Shown: positions 38,862 through 49,273 of the stretch, in pieces
Layout of the letters: every line of letters starts with the position of its first letter
How positions within the stretch are numbered: the first letter of the stretch is position 1
Assembly: GCA_030536755.1 (NCBI GenBank)
Contig: JAUNPJ010000010.1
Coordinates: 1-64,000, forward strand
Direction of reading: 5' to 3'
DNA from: Eubacteriales bacterium
Lineage (GTDB): Bacteria; Bacillota; Clostridia; Lachnospirales; Lachnospiraceae
DNA length: 64,000 nt
Made by a program: the position numbers and the translations under genes
The notes under the pieces: model-generated
Told to the model about the DNA's origin: nothing
The model's database searches: none
What the model saw: the letters and a program-made list of their open reading frames with translations, nothing else

Positions 38862-39776
38862 ATGGAGCCAATTCTGACATTCGATGTAACAAATCAGCAT
38901 ATACGCAGAACGGATTCCTTCCGTGTGGTGGCAAAGAGCAAGAATTATCTTCATGCGCGGTTTTGCTTCCTGACAAAGGAATGGAACGAAAAAGAAAAGA
39001 CAGCCTTGTTTGGTAGCTATCCCGTGATTCTGAATGGAGATACCTGTCTGGTCCCTTGGGAGGTTCTTAAGGGACCGGGCACATTCTCAGTTTCCGTATT
39101 TGCAGGTGACCTTGTCACAGCGGATAAGGTCTTTGTACGTGTATATGAAAGCGGGTATTGTGAGGAGGTTGTTCCAGACGAACCTCCAACCCCTGATGTC
39201 TATGCTCAGATAGTTGCACTTCTGGGGATGAAAGCGGATGGCCTACGATACGAGGATAATCTCCTGTTGTTGCTTTCCGGCGAAAAGGTCCTTAGCAAAG
39301 TGACAATCCAAGGCGGCGGAGAATCAGGACGGGAGATTGAATTAAGAAACAGCGGCATTTGTATTGAATGGCGCTATGTCGGTGACGAGGATTGGAACGA
39401 ACTGGTGTCCCTTGCTGATATCACAGGCCCCCAGGGAAAGCCTGGCGTTCCTGGACCGCAAGGTGAGCCGGGGCAAAAAGGTACATCCTATCTTGAAACC
39501 GTTAAAACCCAGATGGATGAAGTGGCACAGGCAAATACACTGTATTGTCTTGGAACCATTGAAACGCTATCCATTGTACTTCCCGAAAACGCAAATGTGG
39601 GAGAAGAGATCGCAGTGATCTGGTATAACGCTGGCATTCCCTGTCAGCTTGCAATTGAGGGAAATACCCTCCCTTTCACCTATTCCCCAAACGCAAATAC
39701 AAGAAGTGAAATCAATGCGCTGTTTGATGGAATGAAATGGTCTGTTTTATGGAGCGAAAATGAGGTGGTCTTATGA
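38862..39776 (+). CDS. Structural protein with collagen-like stretch
   Basis: 304 residues from the ATG at 38862 (AAAAGGAGGCAGGAT). The N-terminal 100 residues are an Ig-like beta domain (ILTFDVTNQHIRRTDSFRV), then a middle helical part, a collagen-like Gly-x-y run (GPQGKPGVPGPQGEPGQKG), and a beta C-terminus. Probably displayed on the virion (tail tube decoration or fibre). Its place between the tail chaperone and the tape measure is unusual, since those two are normally adjacent. Confidence 0.72.
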   Translation: MEPILTFDVTNQHIRRTDSFRVVAKSKNYLHARFCFLTKEWNEKEKTALFGSYPVILNGDTCLVPWEVLKGPGTFSVSVFAGDLVTADKVFVRVYESGYCEEVVPDEPPTPDVYAQIVALLGMKADGLRYEDNLLLLLSGEKVLSKVTIQGGGESGREIELRNSGICIEWRYVGDEDWNELVSLADITGPQGKPGVPGPQGEPGQKGTSYLETVKTQMDEVAQANTLYCLGTIETLSIVLPENANVGEEIAVIWYNAGIPCQLAIEGNTLPFTYSPNANTRSEINALFDGMKWSVLWSENEVVL

Positions 39777-40339
39777 GACGCAGAGGAATGATTCACCCCG
39801 TTGTGCTGCCGGATCAGTATCATCAAGTAGCTTATGTGGAAGCGACCTCATATTCCAGCTATGTAGATACGGGATATGTACCGAATCAAGATACACGGGT
39901 TTGTATCACGCTTCAGCGGATGTCTGAAAGTGAATTTGCAGTTGCCTATGGTACAGAGAGTCCACGTTTTTCTCTCATAAAAAACCGAGTGGACTACGGC
40001 GTGAACATCGGCATCAGTATACCGGAAATGACGTTAGGTGAGAAATACCGTGTAGACCACAACAAGAACATGATTCGGATTGAAGAGAACAGCTATAAAA
40101 TCTCTGGCTATCCCCAGTTCACCGCATCGAAGCCGCTCTATCTCTTCATATTGAACGGTTATATTCGAGCAACAACGCAGTTTTTAGGTCGTATCTACAG
40201 CTGTAAGATTTATGAAAATGATATATTACAAAGAAACTTTGTGCCTTGTATCAGGAAAGAAGATTATGTCCTCGGATTTTACGATTCGGTGACAGAGAAA
40301 TTCTATCCCGGAAAAGGCACTTTTTCGTATGGTGAATAA
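39773..40339 (+). CDS. LamG-like (concanavalin-fold) structural protein
   Basis: 188 residues. YVEATSYSSYVDTGYVPNQDTRVCITLQ resembles the widespread phage and bacterial YIESTGTQYIDTG... LamG-like domain, and FVPCIRKEDYVLGFYDSVTEKFY is its usual ending. Probably sugar-binding or capsid/tail decoration. Overlaps the preceding gene by an ATGA. Another interposed structural gene before the tape measure. Confidence 0.75.
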   Translation: MRRRGMIHPVVLPDQYHQVAYVEATSYSSYVDTGYVPNQDTRVCITLQRMSESEFAVAYGTESPRFSLIKNRVDYGVNIGISIPEMTLGEKYRVDHNKNMIRIEENSYKISGYPQFTASKPLYLFILNGYIRATTQFLGRIYSCKIYENDILQRNFVPCIRKEDYVLGFYDSVTEKFYPGKGTFSYGE

Positions 40340-40356
40340 AACGAGGAGGTATCTGT

Positions 40357-43314
40357 ATGGCCAATCGAATTAAGGGCATCACCGTTGAGATTGGCGGCGA
40401 TACCACAAAGCTACAGACAGCCCTGCAGGGGGTTAATAAAGAAATCAAAAACACCCAGGCTCAGCTGAAGGATGTGGAAAAACTTCTGAAGCTGGACCCC
40501 GGGAATACTGAGTTGCTGGCTCAGAAGCAGAAGCTGTTAGCGGATGCTGTCAGTGAGACAAAAGACAAACTGGAAACGCTAAAGATAGCTGCACAACAAG
40601 CCGGAGAAGCCCTGACGCGTGGCGAGATTTCAGCGAACCAGTATGATGCCCTGCAAAGAGAAATCATTGAAACAGAACAGGAATTAAAGCGACTGGAAGA
40701 ACAGGCAAACCAGACGGCTACGGCAGTACAGAAAGTTGCGGCTGCCGGAGAAAAAGTCAAATCCGCCGGAGATAAGATGCAGTCAGCCGGGCAGGCACTT
40801 CTTCCTGTGACCGCCGCAGTCACTGCAATGGGAACTGCATCGGTTGCAACCGCAGCAAACTTTGAAAGCTCCATGAGCCAGGTACAGGCTACGATGGGCA
40901 TTACAAAGGATGCCATGTCTACGCTGAATGGACAAAGTGTTAACACAATGGATGCATTGTCAGATTTGGCAAAGGAAATGGGTGCAAGTACAGCTTTTTC
41001 CGCTACCGAATGTGCGGAAGCATTGAATTACCTTGCACTTGCCGGATATGATACACAGCAGATGGCAGATACCTTGCCTATTGTATTGAACCTGGCGGCC
41101 GCAGGTGGTATGGATCTTGCTTCTGCATCGGATATGGTAACCGATGCCATGTCCGCCCTTGGTATGGAAACTTCTCAGGCGGGAATGATGGTTGACCAGA
41201 TGGCAAAGACCGCATCCAGCACAAACACTTCTGTTGCACAGCTTGGCGAAGGGATTCTGACGATTGGTGCAACAGCAAAGAGTGTCAAGGGAGGGACGGC
41301 AGAATTAAATACTGCCCTTGGTATTCTGGCAAACAACGGTATCAAAGGTGCAGAGGGTGGTACACATCTTCGAAATGTCATCTTATCTTTGCAGAATCCT
41401 ACGGATAAAGCTGCTGCTCAGATGGATGCCCTTGGAGTTAAGGTTTTCGATTCTTCCGGCAATATGCGCAGCATGAATGAGATTCTTGGTGACTTAAACA
41501 AGAGTATGGAAGGCATGACTGCCGAAGAGAAATCCAACATTATTGGAAAGATCTTTAACAAGACAGACCTTTCTTCGGTAAATGCTCTGCTTGCCAATAC
41601 TGGGGAAACCTGGGACAACCTCCAAAACTCCATAGGCAACTCTGCCGGAGCGGCACAGCAGATGGCTGATACTCAGCTTGATAACTTACAAGGCCAGTTA
41701 ACTCTTTTGAAATCAGCATTAGAGGGACTGGCCATTTCTATTGGCGAACTGATCATTCCTTATGTGAAGGAAGTCGTCGCTGTGATTCAAAAGGTGGTAG
41801 ATTGGCTCAATGGTCTGAATGAAGGTACAAAGAAGATCATTATTACCATTGCGTTGTTAGCTGCCGCTCTGGGTCCTGTCCTGATTTTTGTCGGTAAAGT
41901 TTTATCCGCAGTCGGTACGATTATGACATGGTCACCAAAGATTATGAGCGCGATCAATGCCGCAAAGGGTGCATTAGCAGCCTTGCATGCAGTGATGATG
42001 GCAAACCCTATCCTGCTTGTTATTGCGGCAATTGCAGCTTTAGTTGCGGCCTTTATTTTTCTTTGGAATCATTGTGAGGGTTTCCGTAATTTTTGGATCA
42101 ACCTGTGGGAAGGCATCAAAGCCGTGGTCATGGGTGCGGTTGAAGGTATTAGCCAGTTCTTGTCGGCGGCATGGAACGGCATCAAGTCTGTTGCAGAGAC
42201 TATATGGAACGGTATCGCTACCTTCTTTTCAACTATCTGGACAACGATCAGTACAGTATTTAACACTGCGATTACAGCGATAGGTTCCTTTATCACAGGT
42301 GCATTTACCGCAATCCAGGAGTTTTTTATTGGCATCTGGAATGCCATCTTTGAAGTAATTGCCCCACTGCTCGAAGCATTCCGATATCTGTTTGAGACCA
42401 TCTTTCAGGCGATTCAGATTATCGTATCCGGTGTGATGACGGCAATCCAGACGAAGATTCAGGAAATCTGGAATGCGATTGTAGCGTTCCTGACTCCTAT
42501 CCTAGAAGGAATAAAGAATTTCTTTTCTACAATCTGGCAAGGCATTCAGACGGTGGTGACCACTGTAGTGGATGCCGTAAAGACCAAGATCACAACTGTT
42601 TGGAATGGGATCAAGGAATTTCTGAATACGGTACTGAATGCCATCAAGAGTGTGTTCTCTACAGTATTTAATGACATTAGTTCGTTTATCACTACGATAA
42701 TGAACACCATCAAATCCACGGTTCTAAACATCTGGAACAGTGTGAAGAGTGGTGTCACTTCAACCGTTAATGGTATCGCATCTGCAATCCGTTCAGGATT
42801 TGAAAGTGCGGTGGGCTATATTAAAGGTCTGATTGGACAGGCTTATTCTTGGGGACGTGATCTCATTATGGGGATCGTGAATGGTATCAAGTCAGCAGTT
42901 GGTGCTGTAGCCGATGCCGTAAACGGTGTGGCAAATAAAATCAGATCCGTACTTCACTTCTCTGTTCCAGACGAAGGTCCATTGACGGACTATGAATCCT
43001 GGATGCCTGACTTCATGAAGGGACTTGCAAAAGGCATTGAAAAAAGCCGTGGTCTTATTATCGATGCAATGGCAGGAGTAACATCCGACCTGACGCTCAA
43101 TCCGCAGGTCAATTCCGGTGCGCTTGCTATGACGGCAGGAGGTGTGGGGTCCAACGGCATAAGCGGAGTTATTCAGAATCTCGCTGACATCGTTTCTCAG
43201 CTTTCCGGTCAAGGCGGAGATATCCTTATCCCTGTTTATATTGGGCAGGACAGAATCGATGAGATTGTAGTAACAGCAAACCAACGGGCAAATTTCAGAT
43301 CAGGAGGCAGATAA
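40357..43314 (+). CDS. Tape measure protein
   Basis: 985 residues. The N-terminal coiled coil (LKDVEKLLKLDPGNTELLAQ), the TP901-type core (FESSMSQVQATMGI, EMGASTAFSATECAEALNYLALAG), two hydrophobic segments near residues 490-570 (IIITIALLAAALGPVLIFVG, ILLVIAAIAALVAAFIFLW), then a long run of amphipathic ~11-22-residue repeats (NGIKSVAETIWNGIATFFST). It sets tail length and helps DNA entry. AACGAGGAGGTATCTGT precedes the ATG. Its stop overlaps the next ATG. Confidence 0.95.
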   Translation: MANRIKGITVEIGGDTTKLQTALQGVNKEIKNTQAQLKDVEKLLKLDPGNTELLAQKQKLLADAVSETKDKLETLKIAAQQAGEALTRGEISANQYDALQREIIETEQELKRLEEQANQTATAVQKVAAAGEKVKSAGDKMQSAGQALLPVTAAVTAMGTASVATAANFESSMSQVQATMGITKDAMSTLNGQSVNTMDALSDLAKEMGASTAFSATECAEALNYLALAGYDTQQMADTLPIVLNLAAAGGMDLASASDMVTDAMSALGMETSQAGMMVDQMAKTASSTNTSVAQLGEGILTIGATAKSVKGGTAELNTALGILANNGIKGAEGGTHLRNVILSLQNPTDKAAAQMDALGVKVFDSSGNMRSMNEILGDLNKSMEGMTAEEKSNIIGKIFNKTDLSSVNALLANTGETWDNLQNSIGNSAGAAQQMADTQLDNLQGQLTLLKSALEGLAISIGELIIPYVKEVVAVIQKVVDWLNGLNEGTKKIIITIALLAAALGPVLIFVGKVLSAVGTIMTWSPKIMSAINAAKGALAALHAVMMANPILLVIAAIAALVAAFIFLWNHCEGFRNFWINLWEGIKAVVMGAVEGISQFLSAAWNGIKSVAETIWNGIATFFSTIWTTISTVFNTAITAIGSFITGAFTAIQEFFIGIWNAIFEVIAPLLEAFRYLFETIFQAIQIIVSGVMTAIQTKIQEIWNAIVAFLTPILEGIKNFFSTIWQGIQTVVTTVVDAVKTKITTVWNGIKEFLNTVLNAIKSVFSTVFNDISSFITTIMNTIKSTVLNIWNSVKSGVTSTVNGIASAIRSGFESAVGYIKGLIGQAYSWGRDLIMGIVNGIKSAVGAVADAVNGVANKIRSVLHFSVPDEGPLTDYESWMPDFMKGLAKGIEKSRGLIIDAMAGVTSDLTLNPQVNSGALAMTAGGVGSNGISGVIQNLADIVSQLSGQGGDILIPVYIGQDRIDEIVVTANQRANFRSGGR

Positions 43315-43679
43315 TGTTTCAGGAAATAAAAATCAATGGCATTACACTGCCAAGACCAAACGATGACCTTGTTTTCAAGGACAACAAAATGACAACGGAG
43401 TACGAAACGGAGGCAGGAACTGTCCAAGTCTTTGTTCGCCGTGCATCAAAACTTACAGTTTCCGGGAACTGGACTCTGACAGGCAAATGGATGGAACAAT
43501 TCCGGGTATGGGCGCAAGCCGATACGGTTATGGTAGAAGTGTATTTTCCTTCCAAGAGTGAACTCACCGCGCATGAATGCCAGTTTTCGATCGGAAGTGA
43601 AAAGCACATCCGTTATTCCAGAGATCAGTTAAAGGTTGACGGTCTTTATGAAGTCAGTGCAACGATGGAGGAGTTATAA
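43314..43679 (+). CDS. Small tail protein after tape measure (distal-tail-like)
   Basis: 121 residues, all-beta (IKINGITLPRPNDDLVFKDN, ASKLTVSGNWTLTGKWMEQFRVWAQ). Position and size suggest a distal tail or minor tail protein of the short type. TCAGGAGGCAGATA precedes the ATG. Confidence 0.72.
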   Translation: MFQEIKINGITLPRPNDDLVFKDNKMTTEYETEAGTVQVFVRRASKLTVSGNWTLTGKWMEQFRVWAQADTVMVEVYFPSKSELTAHECQFSIGSEKHIRYSRDQLKVDGLYEVSATMEEL

Positions 43680-46457
43680 ATGTACAAGGTCTCTCAAAAA
43701 TACTTAGAAGCAATGAAAAGGCCGGTACAGAGACATCGCATCAAAGGAACGGTGGGAGATGTTCCGTTCACAGAAGCGAACATCCTGTCCGGTTCCTTTT
43801 CCATTACCGGCCAATGTTCGGATGCTTCGAATGTTCAGATTGGTCAGGTATATATTACGGAATTGAAAATTACATTGATAAAGAACTTGCATCTTTCCAG
43901 ATACTCTTTGAAAGGCACGAAACTGACTCCGTATTTTGGATTAAGGGTTGATGCCGGAGAATATGAGTACATTCCCCTGGGTGTGTTTACGATTTCCTCT
44001 GCAAGTTGGTCTGCCAGTGGCGTGGAGATCACAGCCTATGACAATATGGCGGACCTTGACCGCAGCTTTACAGCAAGCACCTTGATTGGCACACCATTTC
44101 AGCTTTGCAAGTTGGCCTGTGAAAGCTGCGGTCTGTCACTTGGAATGAGTGCTGTTGATTTCACTGCATTTGCAAACGGGACCACAAAGCTGCAACTTTA
44201 TACTGACAATGATATTGAGACTTGGAGAGATGTTCTATCGTGGGTAGCACAAACCATTGGCTGCAATGTGTTTGCAGATCGAGATGGCAGTATTGTCTTA
44301 AGGGCATACGGTAAGCAGATTGTAGACACCATTGATACGGTGCATCGATTTACCGGATGTACCTTCGATGACTACGAAACCAGATATACAGGCATTTCCG
44401 TTGTGAATGTCGAAAAGCAGATGACCAATTATTACGGTGACCAAGAGCAGGGCGATGGTCTGACCTATAACCTTGGCACAAATCCGTTTCTACAGACTGC
44501 ATCGGAAGGAACGGTTAAGAGCATGGTTCTGAACATTCTGGATGCTTTAGGGCAGATTCAGTATGTTCCATTCCATGTGTCAATGATAGGTAATCCTGCC
44601 TATGATCTAATGGACGTGTTCCGTTTTGAGGATGGACTTGCTGATGGAGATAAAATCTCATGCATGACAAAATACACGTGGACTTACAACGCTAAGTATG
44701 CTATCCAGGGTGTTGGTCAGAATCCTGCGCTTGTCAGTTCAAAGAGCAAGAGCGACAAAAATATCTCCGGGTTGATGGAGCAGGTCAAATCCATTACTAG
44801 TTCCATCAATAAGCTGATTTATGATTTTAACACAGGCCCAATCGTCGTAAAGCAGCGTGAGCAGACGTTGGGGATGATTACCTACTACATCTCGGAAGAT
44901 GCAGATGTTGAAGGGCATTTTCTGATGAACTACACAGCAAGCGAATCGACCCATTTGACGATACGATTTTATGACCAGGCAGTGGAGGAACTTTATTCTC
45001 CGGTTGAGATCGATATTGTGGAGGGAGAAGGTCAGATCAGTATTCCCCATGCATATCTTACCCGTTCGGTAGGAGTTCACGGAGTGTATGTCACAGCACA
45101 GTGCCTATCCGGTGAAATCTATATTGATACCAGAGGTGTATTTTTTACAATTGACGCAGGTAACTTTGCCGAAGCCGTGGATGACATCAGCATGGATGTC
45201 CGGGATATTACTATGCGGCAGCTTTTGGAATCAAATGGTCCAGACCAGATTTGGATTGTTGGACTGGAAGATGGAAAAATGCTTGTCAGCAAACGAGCTT
45301 ATTCGGAAAGCTATAACTCCAATCCGGAATGGGAAGGCGTTTACACTCCGGGTAAAGCAAAAGATGTAGCGATTGAATTTGACGGAACATGGGTGCTTCG
45401 TGACAAAGATGAAAAGTTCACCATAGAAACAGAAGATCAGCCGTGGTTCTTCTGGGTGGATGAAGAAGACAAACTCATCGCACAACGGGGGGAAGATGAA
45501 GATACAAGATTGGAATTGGATACCGAAGTGAGCCAGGTCAGTGCCTGCAGGGGTTACAGTTCCAATCTTTATCCAGAGCAAGATCAAGGTCTTGTCGTAT
45601 TGTATGTAAAAGGCGAAAAACCGTATTACCGTCAGTATGTGTATGATGTAGGGCTGAAAGCAAAAAGGTGGCTTGATGCTGAAATTTTGATGGACGAAAA
45701 GGTTGAGTTTGCAAGGGTTCATAGGCTGAATGATTATCGTTTGGGTTTTGAACTTACAACCGAAAGCAGAAACCTTTGGATGTATACGGCAAGAACTTAT
45801 GTTGCCCAGGCAGTGCCAAGAGAGTGTGTTCGCACATCTATTCAAGAAAACCTGGCATTTTTATACTGTCCTGCAGATACAGATTTATCCGTTGTAATGG
45901 AGCCGATTGTCAGTGAGGATATGCTTTTAATTCAACTCAATGTCAATCGTGAATTGGTGTGTTTCGATAGCAGCATGAGGGATGTGGTCACCTTTAACGA
46001 GGATAGTATTAGTTCGTCTGATGTTGAAAAGATTTCCTTTGAAAACCACGATGGCGGGTCAACGATTGTCATCAAACTAAAGAACAGACCAAAGAAGCTG
46101 ATAACGTATATCTATGTGAATAAGGCAAAGGTCAATGATCTGCTTTGCAAAATTGGCTCATACGGAACAATTATTTGCCCGTTTATGACTGCAACCATAG
46201 ATACAACCGTTTATCGGTATATGGATATTTCTGAAACTATCGTAATGGGAAGTAAGGACAGCAATATCAGATATACGCCAGTAGGTGAAAACACTTATCG
46301 CCCGAAAGCAGAAGTTGTGTCTGTGGAAGTGCAGAAGACAAACTTGCGATACATCCCAGTAGGATATCAGAACTATGATGCCGCAACAGAGGTTGTTTCT
46401 TTTGAAATGACATCCCCTGGAATTGTATATCAGCAGACAGGTACTTCACCAATTTAA
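43680..46457 (+). CDS. Tail tip / baseplate protein
   Basis: 925 residues. The N-terminal 400 residues (YLEAMKRPVQRHRIKGTVGD, SGVEITAYDNMADLDRSF, LVSSKSKSDKNISGLMEQV) match the large tail proteins that follow the tape measure in many Firmicutes phages and lead to the tail tip. The remainder is beta-rich and probably carries host recognition. No peptidase motif is obvious to me. ATGGAGGAGTTATAA gives the start directly after the previous stop. Confidence 0.8.
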   Translation: MYKVSQKYLEAMKRPVQRHRIKGTVGDVPFTEANILSGSFSITGQCSDASNVQIGQVYITELKITLIKNLHLSRYSLKGTKLTPYFGLRVDAGEYEYIPLGVFTISSASWSASGVEITAYDNMADLDRSFTASTLIGTPFQLCKLACESCGLSLGMSAVDFTAFANGTTKLQLYTDNDIETWRDVLSWVAQTIGCNVFADRDGSIVLRAYGKQIVDTIDTVHRFTGCTFDDYETRYTGISVVNVEKQMTNYYGDQEQGDGLTYNLGTNPFLQTASEGTVKSMVLNILDALGQIQYVPFHVSMIGNPAYDLMDVFRFEDGLADGDKISCMTKYTWTYNAKYAIQGVGQNPALVSSKSKSDKNISGLMEQVKSITSSINKLIYDFNTGPIVVKQREQTLGMITYYISEDADVEGHFLMNYTASESTHLTIRFYDQAVEELYSPVEIDIVEGEGQISIPHAYLTRSVGVHGVYVTAQCLSGEIYIDTRGVFFTIDAGNFAEAVDDISMDVRDITMRQLLESNGPDQIWIVGLEDGKMLVSKRAYSESYNSNPEWEGVYTPGKAKDVAIEFDGTWVLRDKDEKFTIETEDQPWFFWVDEEDKLIAQRGEDEDTRLELDTEVSQVSACRGYSSNLYPEQDQGLVVLYVKGEKPYYRQYVYDVGLKAKRWLDAEILMDEKVEFARVHRLNDYRLGFELTTESRNLWMYTARTYVAQAVPRECVRTSIQENLAFLYCPADTDLSVVMEPIVSEDMLLIQLNVNRELVCFDSSMRDVVTFNEDSISSSDVEKISFENHDGGSTIVIKLKNRPKKLITYIYVNKAKVNDLLCKIGSYGTIICPFMTATIDTTVYRYMDISETIVMGSKDSNIRYTPVGENTYRPKAEVVSVEVQKTNLRYIPVGYQNYDAATEVVSFEMTSPGIVYQQTGTSPI

Positions 46458-46470
46458 GGAGGAGCAGTTT

Positions 46471-48123
46471 ATGCATGGAAAAATCGGTATGAAGAATACC
46501 TACACAATTTATAAATATGAAGAGGGTCAGAAGGTCATTCTGGCTCATTTTCATAATATCGTTTTGACGAGAATGAAGCAGATGCTTACAAATGACTATG
46601 GGTGCAAAATCCATTCCATCTGGTTTGGAGAAGGCAGTACGGAGCCGTCTGCATCCGATACAAAACTTACGAAAGAAAAATGGACCTTCAGTTGGAACTA
46701 TAGCAATATCATTTCTACAAAAGACCCCTATTTATCGGAAGATGGAACGTGGAATGTAGAATGCACTGCAAAGGTGGATGCGACTTCTGCTTATACAGGT
46801 ACCGTCTCCGAAGTTGGTCTTTATATGATCGGTTCAAGTGGCGGCAGTATGTACTTGTGTACTCATGCGTTGATTAAGGATGCGGAAGGCAACCCCATGA
46901 CAATCACAAAAACGGATACGGAAGTGCTGTATGTAGATATTCATATTCAGTATCAGCTGAATGCAGAAGCAGGATTTACCTGGACAAAATGGTATTACTA
47001 CCTGATTGGGCAGGGTTCGAACACAAGTGGCAGCTGGCCGCAAATTCCTGCACTGAACAGCATGAAGATTGCGATGCTTCGTGCTTACCCGGATATGATG
47101 ACAAACGGAAACCGCATGGGTAGTGAGGTGCAGTTAACGCAGTCATTCAACACGAACACAAATGTTCTGACCTGCAGCAACGGCAGATTTGGTACGGATA
47201 ATGGCAAGGAACAGGAATATGTGAATGCCATTGGTCTGATCCCTTCCTATTGGCAAAGGCCAAGCTATGATTATTACAGGCCGAATATTCCAATTGGTTA
47301 CTGGACATTTCCGAATGCAGAGATTTTTCCGAATCAGACTCTGGAAAATATGCGTGTTGGTGTCGGTGATGGAGAAACAAAATCCTTTGATCCCCCATTG
47401 TATCTGTGGGTCAAGGACTCGGAGCAAATCTATGTAGATGGTGTTCTGCAGATACGAGGCGTGGATTACACCTGTGACCATAGAAACAATATGGGGAATC
47501 TCTATTGCCTGCATCCCAGTAATTTCTGTACTTTGAAGAATGAGATGGTGCGTCAAAGTTCAGTAGCAACCACAGGCATGGGATATCACCCTCTCAAGGG
47601 CGGTGGCAACGATGTTTCCAGTAGTTCAAGTAACGAACGAAGAGTGTATCTGGTTTGGGATAAGGATCATCCGCTTGAATGGGAATTGAACGAAGACCCA
47701 CAAATCGGTATCGATGCAGACTTTTTTCAGATGAATGCCATTATGAATACTGCCGGTTCCTATAACTACTGGAGATATGCAATTTTTATCATCAGCTATT
47801 CCAATGATGGAAATGAATGGACAGAAGCAGGAAGATGGACTTGCCCGGATAATACCGCCAGTGCAACTCATCAGTTTGATTTTAAAAACACAGTAAAAGC
47901 AAAGCGTTGGAAACTTGAAGTCGATGTGTCCGGGTGCAATGACAATATCAAGAATGGCCGTTTTTATTCAGATTCCATCAGTTATCTTCATCGCAACGGT
48001 TCGCCTATCGTATTTACGAAGGCACCAGCAGCAGATGCCATCATCACGATGTCGGCTGACATTGATAGACCGATGAAGAATGCAAATTTTATTCTGGATG
48101 TTAATCCGACATTCCAGCTTTAA
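46471..48123 (+). CDS. Tail fibre / receptor-binding-type protein
   Basis: 550 residues from the ATG at 46471 (AAGGAGGAGCAGTTT). Beta-rich with many aromatic residues; the C-terminal part (WRYAIFIISYSNDGNEWTEAGRWTC ... AKRWKLEVDVSGCN) resembles an F5/8 discoidin-like sugar-binding domain. A host-surface binding role is inferred from order and domain look. Confidence 0.7.
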   Translation: MHGKIGMKNTYTIYKYEEGQKVILAHFHNIVLTRMKQMLTNDYGCKIHSIWFGEGSTEPSASDTKLTKEKWTFSWNYSNIISTKDPYLSEDGTWNVECTAKVDATSAYTGTVSEVGLYMIGSSGGSMYLCTHALIKDAEGNPMTITKTDTEVLYVDIHIQYQLNAEAGFTWTKWYYYLIGQGSNTSGSWPQIPALNSMKIAMLRAYPDMMTNGNRMGSEVQLTQSFNTNTNVLTCSNGRFGTDNGKEQEYVNAIGLIPSYWQRPSYDYYRPNIPIGYWTFPNAEIFPNQTLENMRVGVGDGETKSFDPPLYLWVKDSEQIYVDGVLQIRGVDYTCDHRNNMGNLYCLHPSNFCTLKNEMVRQSSVATTGMGYHPLKGGGNDVSSSSSNERRVYLVWDKDHPLEWELNEDPQIGIDADFFQMNAIMNTAGSYNYWRYAIFIISYSNDGNEWTEAGRWTCPDNTASATHQFDFKNTVKAKRWKLEVDVSGCNDNIKNGRFYSDSISYLHRNGSPIVFTKAPAADAIITMSADIDRPMKNANFILDVNPTFQL

Positions 48124-48135
48124 GGAGGTTTATCA

Positions 48136-48879
48136 GTGGCTTTAAAGATTGAAAGAATCATAGATTTAACGGCCTATGCTCACAATCCGGAGCCGAAGGT
48201 CGTAAGCCAGCTTTCAATCATTCATGAAGCGAGTGATGGAGAGCTGGTTCAATACTACATTGACCCGGAAAATGAAACCCAGGGTGATAAGAACACTTAC
48301 GCCATTGGAGTATATGATAAGGATTCGCAGGCTTATATCTACACGGACTATCCTGATGTTGTTTGGGGTGAACCGGATCAGCGCATCTGTGGTAATCGTA
48401 TTGAGCGTTTAGGTGTGAAGGCATTCCCGGATGTCGGTGCGATAGCTTTCTACAAGCTAAAGCACAGGAATATCACGAGGATTGTAGCTCCGGTCAATAA
48501 GAAGGGGCAGAAAAACAAAGCGCCTGAATTGGCAGCGGTGGTAAATGAGGATGGCACAATCACCTTTACGATTACACCGCCGGACGAACCGAGGTATTCC
48601 TGCTATCGAATCGTAATGCAGAGTGGGATTTATATGCAGGACATTATCACCTATGACCCGGAAGTTGTGGCAAAGCCGCCAAAGGTCAGCGGTGAATATC
48701 AGTGTTTTGCAATCGGCTATGGTAAAGAGGGGCAGTTGCTATCCAGGGACAGCAATATTCTTACTTTGCAGTTATCTGGAAAATCGAATGTCTTTGAACC
48801 TCCGTATTACACAAAGAAACAAATGGCAAGCCTTGATGAGCGAATCAAAAGGCTGGAAGAAATGTTGACAAATGAATAG
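48136..48879 (+). CDS. Tail fibre-associated structural protein
   Basis: 247 residues from a GTG at 48136 (TAAGGAGGTTTATCA). Beta-rich; the centre (AVVNEDGTITFTITPPDEPRYSCYRIVMQSG) resembles a fibronectin type III domain, and the end is a short coiled coil (MASLDERIKRLEEMLTNE) that could trimerise. Probably part of the tail tip. Confidence 0.65.
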   Translation: MALKIERIIDLTAYAHNPEPKVVSQLSIIHEASDGELVQYYIDPENETQGDKNTYAIGVYDKDSQAYIYTDYPDVVWGEPDQRICGNRIERLGVKAFPDVGAIAFYKLKHRNITRIVAPVNKKGQKNKAPELAAVVNEDGTITFTITPPDEPRYSCYRIVMQSGIYMQDIITYDPEVVAKPPKVSGEYQCFAIGYGKEGQLLSRDSNILTLQLSGKSNVFEPPYYTKKQMASLDERIKRLEEMLTNE

Positions 48880-48934
48880 ACGGTTATTAAGTGAGGCAGT
48901 CCAACTGGGCTGCCTATTTTGATGGAGGAACAAA

Positions 48935-49273
48935 ATGGTTGAAATTATTTGTGCGGTGGTTGCAGCTTCTGCGACCATCATCTGTGCCTGGATTGCTGCA
49001 GAGAATAAAAAGTACGAAGCCTCCAGGGAAAAACAGGACAAACTCGCTGCCGCACGAGCTGCACAGCGAGCCAAAGAAGCAAGACTTCAATTGCAGATGA
49101 TTAATGCAAACGGTCAGTTGACAGTTGGTGTGGCTATGGCACTGAAACATGGTCATTGCAATGGAGAGGTAGAAGCAGGACTGGCAGCAGTCCAGGAAGC
49201 CAATACCGAATACACAAAATTCTTAGAAGAGGTCGCACTCGACCACATGAATGAAGGAGGTATTTCAAAATGA
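48935..49273 (+). CDS. Small membrane protein near holin
   Basis: 112 residues: one N-terminal membrane segment (IICAVVAASATIICAWIAA) followed by a long basic coiled coil (KYEASREKQDKLAAARAAQRAKEARLQLQ) and a cytoplasmic tail. GATGGAGGAACAAA precedes the ATG. The place before the holin suggests a lysis accessory (spanin-like or antiholin) or a structural protein; unproven. Confidence 0.65.
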   Translation: MVEIICAVVAASATIICAWIAAENKKYEASREKQDKLAAARAAQRAKEARLQLQMINANGQLTVGVAMALKHGHCNGEVEAGLAAVQEANTEYTKFLEEVALDHMNEGGISK

